This document shows positions 1 to 13,900 of a DNA stretch of 64,000 nucleotides, piece by piece. The notes under the pieces are model-generated. The model had not been told where the DNA came from, ran no database searches, and saw only the letters and a list, made by a program, of their open reading frames with translations. Origin of the DNA: Bombus terrestris (lineage: Eukaryota; Arthropoda; Insecta; Hymenoptera; Apidae); NCBI RefSeq assembly GCF_910591885.1, contig NC_063276.1, positions 806,001 to 870,000 on the forward strand, read 5' to 3'. Position 1 is the stretch's first letter. Every line of letters begins with the position of its first letter. A program made the translations under genes and the position numbers.

Positions 1-1020
1 TCCACGTTTTTGCATATTGGCGCCTTTCGTAACTCTATAAATATCTAATTATTAGCGAGTATTTTGGAAAAATTTAAATACCGCAAAGGTGTATGAAATA
101 TTCGAAATAAAATATACGTTGTAACATGTGATATCTGGCTAGTTGTTGGTATTAAATAGAGAAGAAAAATTGAGTGTACCGCTATATAGAAATCGATACG
201 AGGGAAAATTAGATATGTATATTATTAGCATCGAAAAGGGAGAGGATATTAAGTGTAAAAATAAAAATTTATTCAATAATTAAAAATCCAACGAATGATA
301 ATTTAGCATACATATGAAAATATGAAGAAACTATAGTTTGATATATTTGAGATAATACTCGTTTCCTTTATAGATAGACTCGTCCTCTCGTTCGTGGATA
401 ATTAGAATAGAATTAGCAATAGTTTTTACAGGATTTAGCTTAGCGCGTTAAGAAAGTACATTTTTATTTTTGCCAATTACGTCGTTTTGGCGATTAAGTA
501 ACGATATATCGTATGGTGCCTCGCACTTCGATCTTTGGGGGAAACTATTCACCACGAATTTCGGCATATTCGATAAGTGCGAAATCGTAGCGACACTCGG
601 TATGACGCATTGAAAATAATTTTATCTTAGATAAAGTGCATCATTCGCCGACCTGGTGCAATCTAGTCGCGTGTCTATCTCGACCATCGCTCGCGCGTTA
701 TATATAGAATTGATCCGAAGATGGATTGTTCCGTTGGAATTCGATTATTCTTGCAAGAGCTTCTTCTTCTTGCACGAAGAAAAATGCTTGGAAATAAAAA
801 GAAAAGTAGTTATTCTTTTGTTAAAGATTATTCATCGTACGTAGCATAGTATATATAAATATATAAATTTTTTACAAATAAAATTTGTTATTGCAAACTT
901 TTTCGTCTAACGTTGTTTTAATAAATATGGACTCTGATCGTTTCTTCTTGGTGAAAATCTTTAACAAACAAGAAAAGGAACGCTGCAAGTAAAATTTTTA
1001 AACACTAAAAACGGGGATTT
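1..1020. other. upstream AT-rich stretch, no gene seen
   Basis: AT-rich sequence with only short open frames (longest about 60 codons, no recognisable domain). If the splice donor-like site at 1021-1030 on the minus strand is real, this stretch would be the first intron of a divergently transcribed gene. I see nothing else in it. Confidence 0.5.
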
Positions 1021-1030
1021 ACTTACCTGA
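1021..1030 (-). other. minus-strand splice donor-like site
   Basis: Read on the minus strand this is TCAG|GTAAGT, a near-perfect 5' splice site. The sequence upstream of it on that strand (about 1030-1250) has no long reading frame from an ATG, so if used it would close a non-coding or nearly non-coding first exon. It lies about 260 bp from the plus-strand initiator at 1292, which would fit a divergent promoter. No transcript evidence is available. Confidence 0.3.
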
Positions 1031-1291
1031 GGACTTTGATAGTAATTCTATTTCTGTAGGAAGGACCGTTAATGCAAAGTCCTGTTTACGAATTTTATTG
1101 CTGACCTGGGATTGTACCTAGGATCTTGAACCCTCATTAAGGCGGTCCATCTTCGGTCTTCTATGCTAACGATTCGTCATCGGTAAACCATAACCCGCAA
1201 ATAGGGTTGTGTTAACTGTACTTTATTTACATCGCAGGTATACCTACCCACAGTAGAGTCATAGAAAACGATTGAACCGCTTGGGGAGGAT

Positions 1292-1325
1292 TCAGTCTAT
1301 CTCAGACAGCGGAGCGAGCAAGTTG
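1292..1325 (+). promoter_or_regulatory. Inr + DPE core promoter of the MSK/JIL-1 gene
   Basis: TCAGT at 1292-1296 matches the arthropod initiator. Taking its A (1294) as +1, AGTTG at 1321-1325 falls exactly at +28 to +32 and fits the downstream promoter element RGWYV. No TATA box is seen near -30, as expected for an Inr/DPE promoter. It predicts a 424-nt 5'UTR before the ATG at 1718. The motifs are seen directly; their use as the start site is inference. Confidence 0.5.
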
Positions 1326-1594
1326 TTCGAGCAGTCTGTTCGCATCTAGCAGTCTAGTAATCGCTGGAACTTTGCTTGCAAACTTATTTAGAAGGCATTC
1401 GAGTTTCTACGCTCAGTCGAAGAGAGAAGAGGAATAAGGATTCAAACTTTCGTTGGATCTGAACCGAAGAAGCCAACTGTTGACTGTCTGACAGTGGCGC
1501 GTAATATCACGCTGAAAAGAATTTACTATTCAGTGGCAAGAAAATAGTCTTCGGAGGAAGAATCTGGACAAGAAGAGATCCATCGAAGCGGATC

Positions 1595-1615
1595 ATGCAA
1601 CGATTTCTTTGCTGA
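1595..1615 (+). promoter_or_regulatory. short upstream ORF in the 5'UTR
   Basis: ATG at 1595 opens a six-codon frame ending in TGA at 1613-1615. It lies between the predicted start site and the main ATG. Such uORFs can lower translation of the main frame; nothing more can be said from sequence. Confidence 0.35.
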
Positions 1616-1717
1616 CCCGTTCCTGGTCGTGTGTCCTCGCGTTTGTTTCGTGCAGTGATATCGCGAGCAGTACGAGTGAAAAAGTGTGCCAAGTTGTGCG
1701 AAAAAGTGTGAAAAGTT

Positions 1718-1958
1718 ATGTCAAAGATTAGTGATCCATCGATGAACGTCATGAAGAACCCAGAGCACGAAAGTGGCTATTTCGAGGACGGAAGCGACAT
1801 AGAGATGACCGTCGAGGAGACGATTGACGTCGAGGAGGAGATTGTCATCGAAGAATACACGGAGACCTGTTACGGGTTGACCAAGGCCATTCACGAGCTC
1901 GACGTCAGTAACTTGGACGAGCCGGTTCCTGACCATCACGAGGACAAATCGAACAAAG
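1718..1958 (+). CDS. JIL-1: MSK/JIL-1 coding exon 1
   Basis: Encodes residues 1-80 plus one base. It is very acidic (runs of Glu/Asp around residues 25-47) and precedes the kinase domain. The donor is AAAG|GTAAGG and the phase is 1, matching exon 2. The ATG has a purine at -3. Methionines at codons 9 and 12 are possible alternative starts with poorer context. Confidence 0.87.
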
Positions 1959-4900
1959 GTAAGGCGTGATCTTTTCCAAAGAAAAGTATATCCACCATAT
2001 TTATCGATGGTTTTATCGATTTGATCCGATGTACGATCGATCGTGTATAAAGAGAATAGAGTAAGGAACGACAGTCAACGTATCGATAAGAGACTAGAGT
2101 ATCGGTAATTATTATATTCTAGAAAAAATTCTTAATGTTGGAATCGAATGTTTTTTGAACGCATCTTTTAACGTAGGTCGACGAAGATAAACGGAATAAC
2201 ATTATCGTATTATAGGAAAATTTTTTACGCTAGAATTATCGATATTTCGTGCGTTTCTTTTAACGTAGTATTATAAAAATAAATGGATACACCGCGATAG
2301 AGACAACGAAAGAGGTTCGATTTAATTCAACTTACAAGTTCGTGATTATTATTTGAGATAAAAATTTGAAAGTTGCTCTATGCTTATAGCGTTTCAAATA
2401 TCTTCAAATTTTATATCGTAAAGAAGAAATCAAATTTTTTCTAGTACGGCTAGATGACTCTATACGGTCAACGTGGCGTATAACCGTGTTTCAATCTCAA
2501 CGAACATTTATATACAGTCACGCAATCGTCGATAATTTGCTTAATGCGACATTTAGGTAATCCAACTTCTTGTTATTCGAGAAACGTCGACGCAAACTTT
2601 CGCTCTCTCTTCTCATCCTCATAGCGGTTCGTTGAATTAAATAAAGCTATAAACGCGTACCCTTGCTACCATAAACGCATGACCACGGAAGAAATAACGC
2701 TACCCAAGAAGCAAGTCTATTCTTGGTGAGAAATGCTAGCAAAACGATCATCGGTCTGTGCTATTCTTATCGTTACGAGTATTATTAACGACTCGCAAAG
2801 CGATCTCCAAAATTATCCGCAAACGAATCTCTTAAAGATCGAAAATCGTTCTATCGAAAGGCTCGTTTGCATCCGAAAGGCTGTCTTTCTTTACTCTGGT
2901 AACGATCCTAGTAAATAAACTTAGCGTACGGTGTTCGCATTAGATAGACCCAATTAGCCACTAGACCGATGGTGTACAGTTAGTGGAATCGATGTACGAT
3001 GAGGTCGTACGATTTGCCAAGCGTTGAAGTCTCTAAGCTTTCAGTGCTTGCGATAGTAATTTCGCAAATGTAAAATAAAATGTTTGTATATCATGATCGT
3101 AAAGCAAGATGGCAGTTAGGAAAAAGCGTGAAATAAGATATTTTGTATTTTTCGATCGCTGTGATTATTTCGCGTTGATTAAACGAATCGGCACTCAATT
3201 ATGATAAATATCTCGGACGCAATTGCAGGAAAAAGTTGTAATTACAGAGAAACGTAGAATAAGATATTCTTTCGTGTTTTTTGAAATTATAGTAAACATT
3301 TTGTCTTAATTCGAAGCAAAACTACCCTAAAATATAACATATTTTTATTTTGAAATAAAATAATATAGCGAACATAGTAGATTGTTTAGTTTAAATTATT
3401 AAAAATTGTATAATAGTCGTTTGATAAATTTTTTCCATTGTTGGCGAAGAGACGAGTTTAGGATTGTACGGTGTCAACTGTTAATCGTTATAAAGAATAA
3501 AAAATAGAAAAAAAAAGAAGAATGTAATACATCTCGGTAAAAAGAAATCATGTTATCGAGAAATGTTAATTTACAAATGACATTTACATCTCGAGATTCA
3601 AGAAGACGTTTCTACAAGACGCTATACGAGTGGCTATATAAATCAGCGTTACCACTTAATATTTTAATTTACGGCCTCGTTAGATCGTTTTCTCGAACTG
3701 TACTTTTAGGTTGGGACGAGTTCTGAATGTCCCGTTGAACGTGTAGAGCTTCGTTCCAAAGGTTGTGTCGCGTTTTCGTGAGCATCGTGCTATCTCACAG
3801 AGACAGTGAGTCACTCTGTAAGCGTGTACAACGTCACGTTTAACCCTCTTCTAGTACCTAGAAAGTAAAACGATCACGTGTCGGCACCGTTACGATTTTA
3901 AAGCACTCGTAAAAGAGGAATTATCAATGATCCTCGATGATTCATCTTCTAGTCACTTACTAGTCACTTTTGTTTATCCAAAGCAAAATCCGTTTCTTCG
4001 TAATAGGAATTTTTCTTATTTGTTTCTCTGTAACAGTAGGACGATAAGTATTAATTTTTTATTAGCAAAAATGCGACAGGGCGAAGATGAAAGAAATTGC
4101 CGGATTTGATCGCGGGCCAAACGCTTCTATTATTGCAACTGTTCAAACACAGAATCCGTTGTATCGCGTAACGCTCGTTCCAAGTGCAATCGTACTTGAA
4201 ATTAGTTGCAACAAAGCTAACTGAGCGCACTCGAAACTCTATTATTCGAAATGTTATCTGATCGCGACGACGAAATAAAAAACAACGACGATTCGATTTG
4301 TTATTCGGGCTTTCGTAAATCAATTTTCAATCGAACATTCTACAATCGTGTCGACGCGTATTCGCTCGATCAATTACACTCGTCCCTCAAATTATAGATC
4401 ATTATTTTATATAAAACAAATTATAAATTTAATTGCCATAAATACTAATCGAGTCAAACAAGTTAACGATTTAATAGCGTAACAGAGTAAAAGTATAGTT
4501 ACGCAAGAACGAGTTAAACGACGATCTTTCATGAATTTTAAATGTACGCGAACGTTATATCGAAGATGAGTTACCTTAAGCTCTCGTAAACCTCTCACGA
4601 TATTCGAACACCTGTTACAACTCCTCAACACCGTGTTCCAAGCATCCTGGAACGTCCGAAGGGCGTAGCAAAAATGCTTTGGTACAGTTGCACGCCGTAG
4701 ACACCTCAAATTACCCCGTAAAGAATATTCCCAGCTAAAACCGGACCTCGAAAAAATACATACCCCTAAGCGAATTCAATACTCCGATTTCGAACAAGTT
4801 GACCAGACATACGTTTAACGTACAGAATTTTCGAGATATCGAATACCTCAAAGAGGAAATATATGGCCAAGCAACGATACCATACCACAACTGACGCGTA

Positions 4901-7900
4901 CTTTTCCTTGACTAACGCGAGCAAAGATTTTAGATCGTTAGAAGCTTAACTTGTCGATTAAAATATATTTTCGGGAGAAATTTTGTCGTTATTTTATATA
5001 TATATATATTTCTGGTAAAGTTTATTTACAAATTATGTACACGCTAAATCGGTTAGATTTGAAATCGGTTGAATCGTATTACGTTTAAGATTAGGTTTGG
5101 TTGGAAAATAAAGAAAATTAATAATTATACTGTTGGCGTAAAAGATGTTTCGGAAATAAATTTCCTTATCGCTGAGAGAGTTCTACTATCGGATGGATGT
5201 GGGTGTTAGGCTTGGGTCAAGTTTTGTTTTAAATTTAATTTTTCTTTGGGTCGAAAGTAACCTATTTCGGCGCAATAAAGAACCTAAGAATAAACTTTCT
5301 TACGGTGAGAAAAGTCAAGATGGTGCCTTTAGTATCTTAGTCGAGCGAACCGATTAGAAGGCGATGGTGCAATTTATCCTGCTTGTCACCCTCTCGTAAT
5401 TGCAAGCTCGGGAGCAGAGCTCTATTCTTTGAGATATACTCGTATAGCTTGGGATACTCATGGGACCCTGGTACCAACGCAATAACAATAATTGTGTCTT
5501 CAAATTATCGGATCGCCCGGAACGTTTCTAGCGAAACTTGAGAAAAATTTCAAGCCAATGAATTTTTATAAAATTTTCATAGAATCGAGTAATCTTTTCA
5601 AATATCACGTTTGTCGTTGAATTTTTCCCACTCGTTAATAAAATGGTTGTCGTTGTTTCGTTATTTAGTAAAAGTTCAATGATCTTCTCGCCATGTAACC
5701 GACTATGGTCGTAGTTTAATTATTAATTGGTAGATTTTCTCACCAACCAGAAAAGCTAATATTCGTCGTAAAAGATTCGTCGCTAAAGGCGAAGCGCGAA
5801 ACGCACAGTGAACTTCTATCCCGACCGCTCGAAGAAATTCGACGGCAGACACTCTTAACCGCATGATGCGGTTTTCCGCCCTATCTCGTCCATGTGTGTA
5901 CGTTCATCTTCCGTTTTTTCTTTTTTCTTTCTTCGCCTCTTTCGCGTTTCTTTTTCCTCTGTCATTTTGCCTTCTTTTTCTCGCGGTTTGCACGCGTACA
6001 CACTGGACATCGATCCGGCTAACGCGTGACCGACGCACGTACTTACACACTTTCTCATCCGCATTCTTCTCCGAACGGTTTTGCTCCGGTGAAAGAGACG
6101 ACGAGAGAGAGAGAGAGAGAGAGAGAGAAAGAAGGCGATGCATGCAATTGGGTCCAGCTTGCGGGTCAGTCGCGGCTGCATCGTGTTCTCGAAGGACACC
6201 CGTACGCGTCGATGATTAGACCGCGGTCTTTTATGCAACTGTCACATTAAAGATACAAAAATGCGTTCAAACGTACGAAGAATAATATCCTTTATAATGC
6301 TTAATGGATGATATCCGAATGGGATTTTTATGCAATTATGAGAATTTAAAGATACGGAATATAGTACTCTGTGTAATATCTGATAGATGGCGTTTAATAT
6401 GATTTTTATGATTTAAATGACGATTTAAAAGTGACATTTAAAAATACAAAATACGTCAAACTGAAACTTGGTTATATAATATGTTAGCGTTGTTCGCGAT
6501 CTTTCGAGGCTTCCGCGGCAACGTTGAGGGTCGCACTATAGGATGGTATCGTTGAATACGAAAGAAAATCGAACTTTTACATTCCACGATTTAATCTGAT
6601 TTAATACGTGCGCGTTTCTTACTAGTTACCTACTTGAAACTGGAATATTCGATTCTGAGAACTTTGAAAAGTGGATACATCATGGTGTAAAGTTCGTAAG
6701 ATCGTACTTTGGCATTTGATTATAGATTCAAAAAGCAGCCACGATGACACGGGTTTTATTTGCGGTCAGTTGTGAAACGTTTCGCTTTGAAAGTATTCCG
6801 TTTCTCGCGTAATCGAGGGGCTCCTTCGTTACGTTCTTCGCTATGAATTCTACAGTTACATTGCAGGAAATAGAGGTTCTCCAGATCCGAGGAAATTTAC
6901 ATCGGAAACGGAAAAATGTCGTGGAAATAGAAAACCAAGCTTTTCTTGCTCTCTGTTTAATCTCGCGTTAACTTAGGAACGATCGAAGAACATTTGTTGA
7001 TTATGACGATAAAAAAAGCTTCGAACTGTTTCGTTTAATGTTACGTTAAAATCTATATAGTTACGTAACTTTGTCGAAAATCAGTTCGTAACGCAAGATA
7101 GCAAATTGTATAAATTGCTTTGAAAATTTTAGTTCTAGTTTTCTGATATTAATTGCATTGAAATTGATAATTATTATGGCATTTAAAGAACTTTGTTCTT
7201 CTTCTATCTACGAAATAAACAAAAATTTTATACGTTATAAATTTTTATACGTCGGCATCTATATATTTATCACAGACTTACAGTTATCTGTTTTAGAAAA
7301 TTTCTTAATTACATTTTGATGGGAAATTTTGTTTCCAATAAAATGTTTGAAATATTTTTTTTTATTATTATAACGCACAAATATTCCTTAATGACTGTTA
7401 AGTTGAAACGTCATTAAATATTCACCTAATTTTCAAAGGAATTTTACTTCAAAGAAACAAAGTCCGTTCAATGAATGAGTCGGATCGTCAGCTGTAAACA
7501 AATGCACGTGGCGCCGACAGGGACGCATGCAAACGCGCGGCGATAAGACGACTGTCTACGCCGCGAAACATTTCTGTTTCTTTTATGAGTTACATAAAAG
7601 ATAAATGGACAAGGAAAAATAAAGAAAGAATAAAGGTAGAGGACCGAAAGAAAATGCAAAAGTTTAAGAAGTTGAGCCTACTCGCGTCTGGTAGCCAACG
7701 CTATGTAACTTCGACGGACTGTCTTTTAGCGAAGCTGGGTTGAAAATGTATACAAATAAAACAATTTCGTATGAAGTGCAATGAGAAAGACCCGAGGGGA
7801 TACGTACGAATCAACGTTACGTCAAAGAAAGATTTTTATTTATACATATACTTTCGTAATAATAATGTTTATAATAATAATGTAAATATGTAACAAAGGA

Positions 7901-10900
7901 ATTAATATAAAAACGCAACAAATATAAATAAATCCAGGAAATAAGGAATAAACAAAGATACAGGCAATATCTCTGGCCTATCTCACGTGCTACAGCACAG
8001 AAGACTTCCGTTTACAGCTGATGATTTGAGCGCACTATAAAAATATTAAAATTATTATTTTCACTGTCAAGTAGAATTACTTCCAAGCTCTTGACTTTGA
8101 AAGAAAGATAAGCATTATCTTCTTTTGTTTATTCGTTTCAAATGATTATAAATTATTCTTCAGCGATTATCTTTACAGTGCATTAAAATTATACTACGAT
8201 TAGAATAAATATTCGAAACATTCGAAATATTCCGAAAAGTCATCAAGATTTCTACAGGAATTTTATATCTTAGAAAGGTTAAGACCTTAAAAAGTCTAAT
8301 CTGCTCAAAAATTCTATTAGACTGTTGCATAATAAATACCGCTTTCTCACGTGGTCTTGTCCCAGTTATTTCGAGTTCATCAAACATTCAGCGGCTAATT
8401 TTTTCGTTTGTCTATCGTTTCGCCCAAATGGTTCTCCTCCATGATAAATAACGTTCCGCGCTATTTTTAAAACGCAACCACGGAAGCATCAACTAACAAA
8501 TAGTTTTCATGGCTTGTATGCCAATAAAAAGAATATATGTGTTACGATAATAGAGATTTCATAACACGATAGACATATTTCTTTTCGATATAAGATACAG
8601 TTACCTATTGAAACGTTTTATCTGGAAACTATATTTATTATCACACTTACATACGTATAAAATTATAGTTTTTCTATTGGATTATGTTTGAAATTATGTA
8701 TAACATTGGTTACACGGGAAAATATTTCAAGTACAGGTTGTTATTATCTTATCTTTTTTGTTCTGTCCTTCGTATGTTCTCAAACGGAATAGTATTTCTT
8801 TTCTTTTTTTTTTAAAGCACCTAGCACACTTCGAAAGTTCATTGGTCTTACTACGTGGGCTGTCCAAGGTCGTTCAAAATCGTTCACCGCGTCTCAAAGT
8901 CCATGTTCAACAGTAACGTATTTATATTTTATACGAAGAGTGGCTCATTGAACTTAAAATAGTTGCGCTCTTTTTTAGTGACAAAAAGGTAGTTAAAAAT
9001 ACGCGAATGCTATCGTTAAAATGTAATTTATGCCAAGGTCGCGTTAAATAGCATTTTAGATTTATTTTTATTTCTAAAGTGAAATCAGGAGAACCTACCA
9101 TTAAAATAGTTAATCGCGTAAAAATCTCTTAGCTACGATACGGTTAGTGTAATCATATTTGTGGTAATTTAATTAATCATAATATGATAAAACGAACCTT
9201 AGTTATATTCTTAATTATAACGTATTAATTACTCCAGTTCCAAAATGCAAGTCGCTCGCGAAATGTAGACCGCGACCTTGAATCATTATTTTTTTTTTTT
9301 TTCTTTTTTTTTCCTCTCACTTATGTTTTCTTTGAACGTTTCCTCGATTAAAATCTCGTTAAGAATTAAATCGATCGGCACTCGTCTGCGACGATGTCTG
9401 TGACATCGTTTCTTGCGAAACGTGGATTCATCAGGTCGATGTAGAGTTTCGTGCATTTTATTAATCTATGATCGTCGTTGTTTTCTTAATTATTAATAAT
9501 AATATTAAAACTCTTCGACTTACAGATAATCCAGAAAATAAAACAAAAACTAAACAAAGCGATATAGATTTTACGATGGAAAGTATTCTGGGTTAAAAGG
9601 ATTACATTTAAAAAAATGTGTTACATTTTTTCTTAAGAAGATACCGTCCTTGAGTATCTATAACCTTCCACCACATAGATTAGAAGTATAACATCCGACA
9701 GTGAACAATTATCGTAAAGAAGACGACATTCTGAAAGCACTTAAATCGATCGAACGAATTTTCGCGTTAATTCGTAGTAGGTACAATTTATATCGTAAGG
9801 AAAGAAACGCGGAAGTCTCTTTTGTTTTCAAGCTTCTCGTCGATGATATACTTTCCGATTATCTGGCTTGATTTACTTCTCCAAATCTTAATATCAACCA
9901 TACCGAATTATATTTGACATTCTATATTTATCGTTTAGTGCCTCGGACAATAATTTTATTTTAATGCTCATTTATTTAATATCGTAGACAGTAGTACACG
10001 CTTATTTTTATTCTTCTTAAAAGTCATCTGCCTCGGATAATTATTTCGACGATCATAATTCTAGCGATTCTTTGATTTTAAGCACAAACTTCCCTAAAGC
10101 GAATCGAACGTTCATTCACGGTAGCAATTAAGGACTAAGAACATATTCTATCCGTACCTTATTTGTATCAAGCGTTAAGGAAATGAATTTCCCCGTTTGT
10201 TTTCCTCGTTCTATTGTTCCAAACAAATACTGCTTTGTCCTTCTGCGCGTCTTATATTATTCATCTTATAAAATCGGAACACGCGTATCGTACGATCGTT
10301 AGAAAGGTGGCAAGTGAATTCAGGGAGCATCGAGCATTATTCTCTCGAATCGAGAGTCGAGAGTGATAAATAACTCTCTGCTTTGTTCGGCAAACGTTGC
10401 CGGCACAGATGCATTTCCACGGCTCTCGTAATAAATTTATAGATATTTCCGGGTAATGCTGGCTGACAATGCCGCTGTTTTGCGGTGGAAATATATCGGG
10501 TCACGGGCTGGAACGTGTAACGTATCGAATGCTCGAGTTTCGAAAGATGAAATAGCGTTCGCGAATCTGTCGACTCCGCGTTTTCTACATCTTCTCGTTT
10601 CTTCTCTCCTTTTCTTCGTCTATTTTTAATTTTGGCGAGATAGACGATGATACTCGTAACGCTTGTTTTATACGTTTCTTTTTCGTTTCTAGAAATATCG
10701 TAATCCTATTAGTTTTATAAATATTGTATATCGTCTGGAATTTACTATTTGGCTTCTCAGATACGGAACAAGATATTTTTCGTAATACTTGTATATTCAT
10801 TTGTTTCTAAGTATCGTTAAGTTTATTATAAGTAGGATATTCGTAGAAATTTATATTTTTCTAAACATAATTAAATATAAATAGGTATAGTAGAAGGTGT

Positions 10901-13900
10901 AGAATAGAATAGTAAATAGTAGAAGGTGTCGTATTTTGGACAATTTATATACTTTTGTATATTACGCGTATTTTTAAATCTTCGATCGCAAATGCATAAA
11001 AATCCACAGTCTCGTTAGAAATATTAATTCTTTTGCATTTGGAGCATAATCGATCTCTCTTATACAGATATTTCAGAAACTAAACAGTTACGTTCTGAAA
11101 GGAAAATGATTCTAAATATCTCTGAATTTATTTATGTTGATCAATATTCTTGCTCTTCTCACTGTTTATCGGCAAGGCGAAAATCGAACAAATCAATGTC
11201 ACCAAACTGACGCTATTACACGATGTTTCATATATACAAATATATATATGTTCTTCCACCAATATCGAATAAAGAAAGTATTTGTACATCATTGTATTTG
11301 TTACAACATTTACGTACCAACAGATTAGATCCAAGTATATCGAGTTCCATATCATTCGGTAGTAGCTTCGTACGACTGCAAAAACGTAATGCCATAAAAA
11401 CGAAATCTTTTGGCTGATAAAAAAACGTCGCGGTGGAAAACGGAGGCATCTAAAAATATCTTTCGTAGCCACTGTATTAACCGTCTTCCTACGCACAGAC
11501 CCCATAATTAAACCGCGACAATTTCGATGTAAGAACACCGCGAAAAGAACACGACTTTCGGCTCTATACAGATAAAACTGGGTCGCCGAAGCTTCTAAGA
11601 GAGATATCGTTCAGCGAGAACTAGGATCTTCATTAAATATATCTGAGAGCTAGACACGGAGTCAGCCTTGATATTCGGTCTCACGCGATCGATATCGTCG
11701 AAGTAGAATTTCCTTCCACGGGGATGGAAAAGTATCGAACCGAAAACGGCTTTCGTCGAAGGTTAGTCGATGTTACACAACGATCAGTCGTTTTCATATA
11801 CATATGTACTTGTGTTTCCTACGTTTATCTTTTGTTTTTTTTTTTGTTTTTTTTTTTTTATACGTACATATCCAATGAAACGAGCAACGACGAATAATTT
11901 ACCAAGTATAATTACAACTAGAAGACATGCTGTGACATAATGCTCGCGTGCATTGCTTAACAGGTATACATGCCCGTCGTTGAGAGAGCGAGAGAGAGAG
12001 AGAGAGAGAGAGAGAGGAATGAGAAGACGTAAAAATTCTGGGTCGATAAGTTTGGGAAAAAGGGCTCTTCAAGATCATCTTAAGGTCAGATAAATGTCAC
12101 CATGACCTGTGCACTTTGGTATTCTATGAAAATCTGAAGCATTCTCTCTTTATTTTCCGTCAGATTTTTTACCGTTAGTTTTTATTTCATCGAGTTTTCG
12201 GGTTCTTTATGCGACTTTATAGGCAGGTCGGGAATTAATAGGTGAAAGAGCATAGCTGTGATCTGTGCTACTTCGATTAGGTTATGCTAGGAAAGAGTAT
12301 AGTTAAGAGTATAGTTTCGATTTTATCGTCGTTGGTTTCGTTGATATTTGGAAATTTTTATGGGATTTTAAGTATCCTGTGACGTGTTCTTTGAAAATCT
12401 ATGATAAATTTTCATACTGAATCTGTTCCAGAGTTACTAATTACTTCTGCGTTTTATATCTTATTAGTCTCTTCAAGCTTTGTCAGTTGTGAAAAAAAAA
12501 TTGACGTTACAAAAGTGTTGTAACGTTTCACCGGCATTGCAGGTGGATCGAGTATGCTTGTAAGGATATACCAGCGCGTAGTGTTCGGTATCAATGCTTC
12601 CTTTAAATCTACGATGAACTTTAGCTGCAATGCTGGCGCAACGTTGGAATATTTCCAAAAGGACAAGACGGAAGTCTCGGGTAATATTAATCGGTTCAGC
12701 TCGCTAAGCGTAATATCGATGGTTATGGTCTTTGATTATTTAACTTTTACTTTATTTTAACTCGCTACCGTTATCTTTGGATTATATACAACCATAATGG
12801 CTATTTAATCTTATAATGCGTTCTTCATATTTATTTGTATTAAAGATCATTGGTATTCGGTATTTTGTATTCTATATGCTTATTTGTATTAAGAATCATT
12901 AATGTTTGACATATCTGAAAAGTGTTACAACTTGGAATACTTTAGTCCTTTTTTAGAAAATTACAAAAATAATATCCGACGATTGTTTCTCACAATATAT
13001 CCTTTTTGTAAACGTTACGCGTTTGGTAAATAATCTTTCTCCCGAGGTGCCAAGCAATTTCCCAAAATATTGATTTTAATTTTTCTGAAAAATATCGATT
13101 TCAAAGACAGATCAGAGATAGATAGATATAGTTTTATTTTAGCCTGACAGCCTTGAAATAGGATTTGGATCGCGAATTTTGTAAACTTTTCAATATCGCA
13201 CGTAGCTTGTTACTACAAATATCCACCGTTATTATCAACGATAGTTTGGTTCTTCGCACTTGATCGCAAGAGCATTGATTATTATATTTTAGACTCTTTT
13301 GTAAACTTCATGGATTTCTCATTTATCGCTTAGGATCGAATAGATCGTTCCTCTTTTCGATTATCTTATATCAAAGTGCATCCTCTTCGCCATTAAATAA
13401 CATCAAAATCAGAAACTCGACCAAATTGTATTGGTGATAGCGTTAGTAAAAATACATAACACACAGATTTTTGCCAACAGTTAACGAGCACGATTGACGA
13501 TTAGCGCGAAGAAGAATATGGAAAAAGTTGCTTGCAATCGATCGTTCTCGGAACTGCGATTCGATTCATCCGCGTGAAACGAACAACAATAAATTCTTTA
13601 ATGCAACCGATGTTGCGTAATCTCGTTTTTGCGCAAGCGAATCTGCATGAATGTTTACGCGGCGATAGTAAATGACAATCGAGGACGATTGTTACAAACG
13701 GTTACACGATTGGTCTTTTTTGTTGTTGTTTCTTTTTTATTCTCTTATATTTGCTTCTCGATTCTGCGTGCGCAAGAATTAATGGCCGATATCGGCGAGC
13801 TACTTAACTTTTCGCTTTTTTTTCGCAACTCTATGGTTTACGTTACACTCTCTGTTTCGATCATTTTGTCCGTGTCGGTTTAGCGACTCGCGTTTAAGAA

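Noticed and set aside
1085..1135. Degenerate tRNA T-arm-like sequence on the minus strand
   Set aside because: The stem has mismatches and no A-box or cloverleaf can be placed; a tRNA-derived SINE could not be supported.
5855..6250. Overlapping frames of 74-127 codons on both strands
   Set aside because: They arise from pyrimidine-rich and GA-repeat sequence, encode Arg/Lys/Glu or Phe/Ser runs, and exist on both strands at once.
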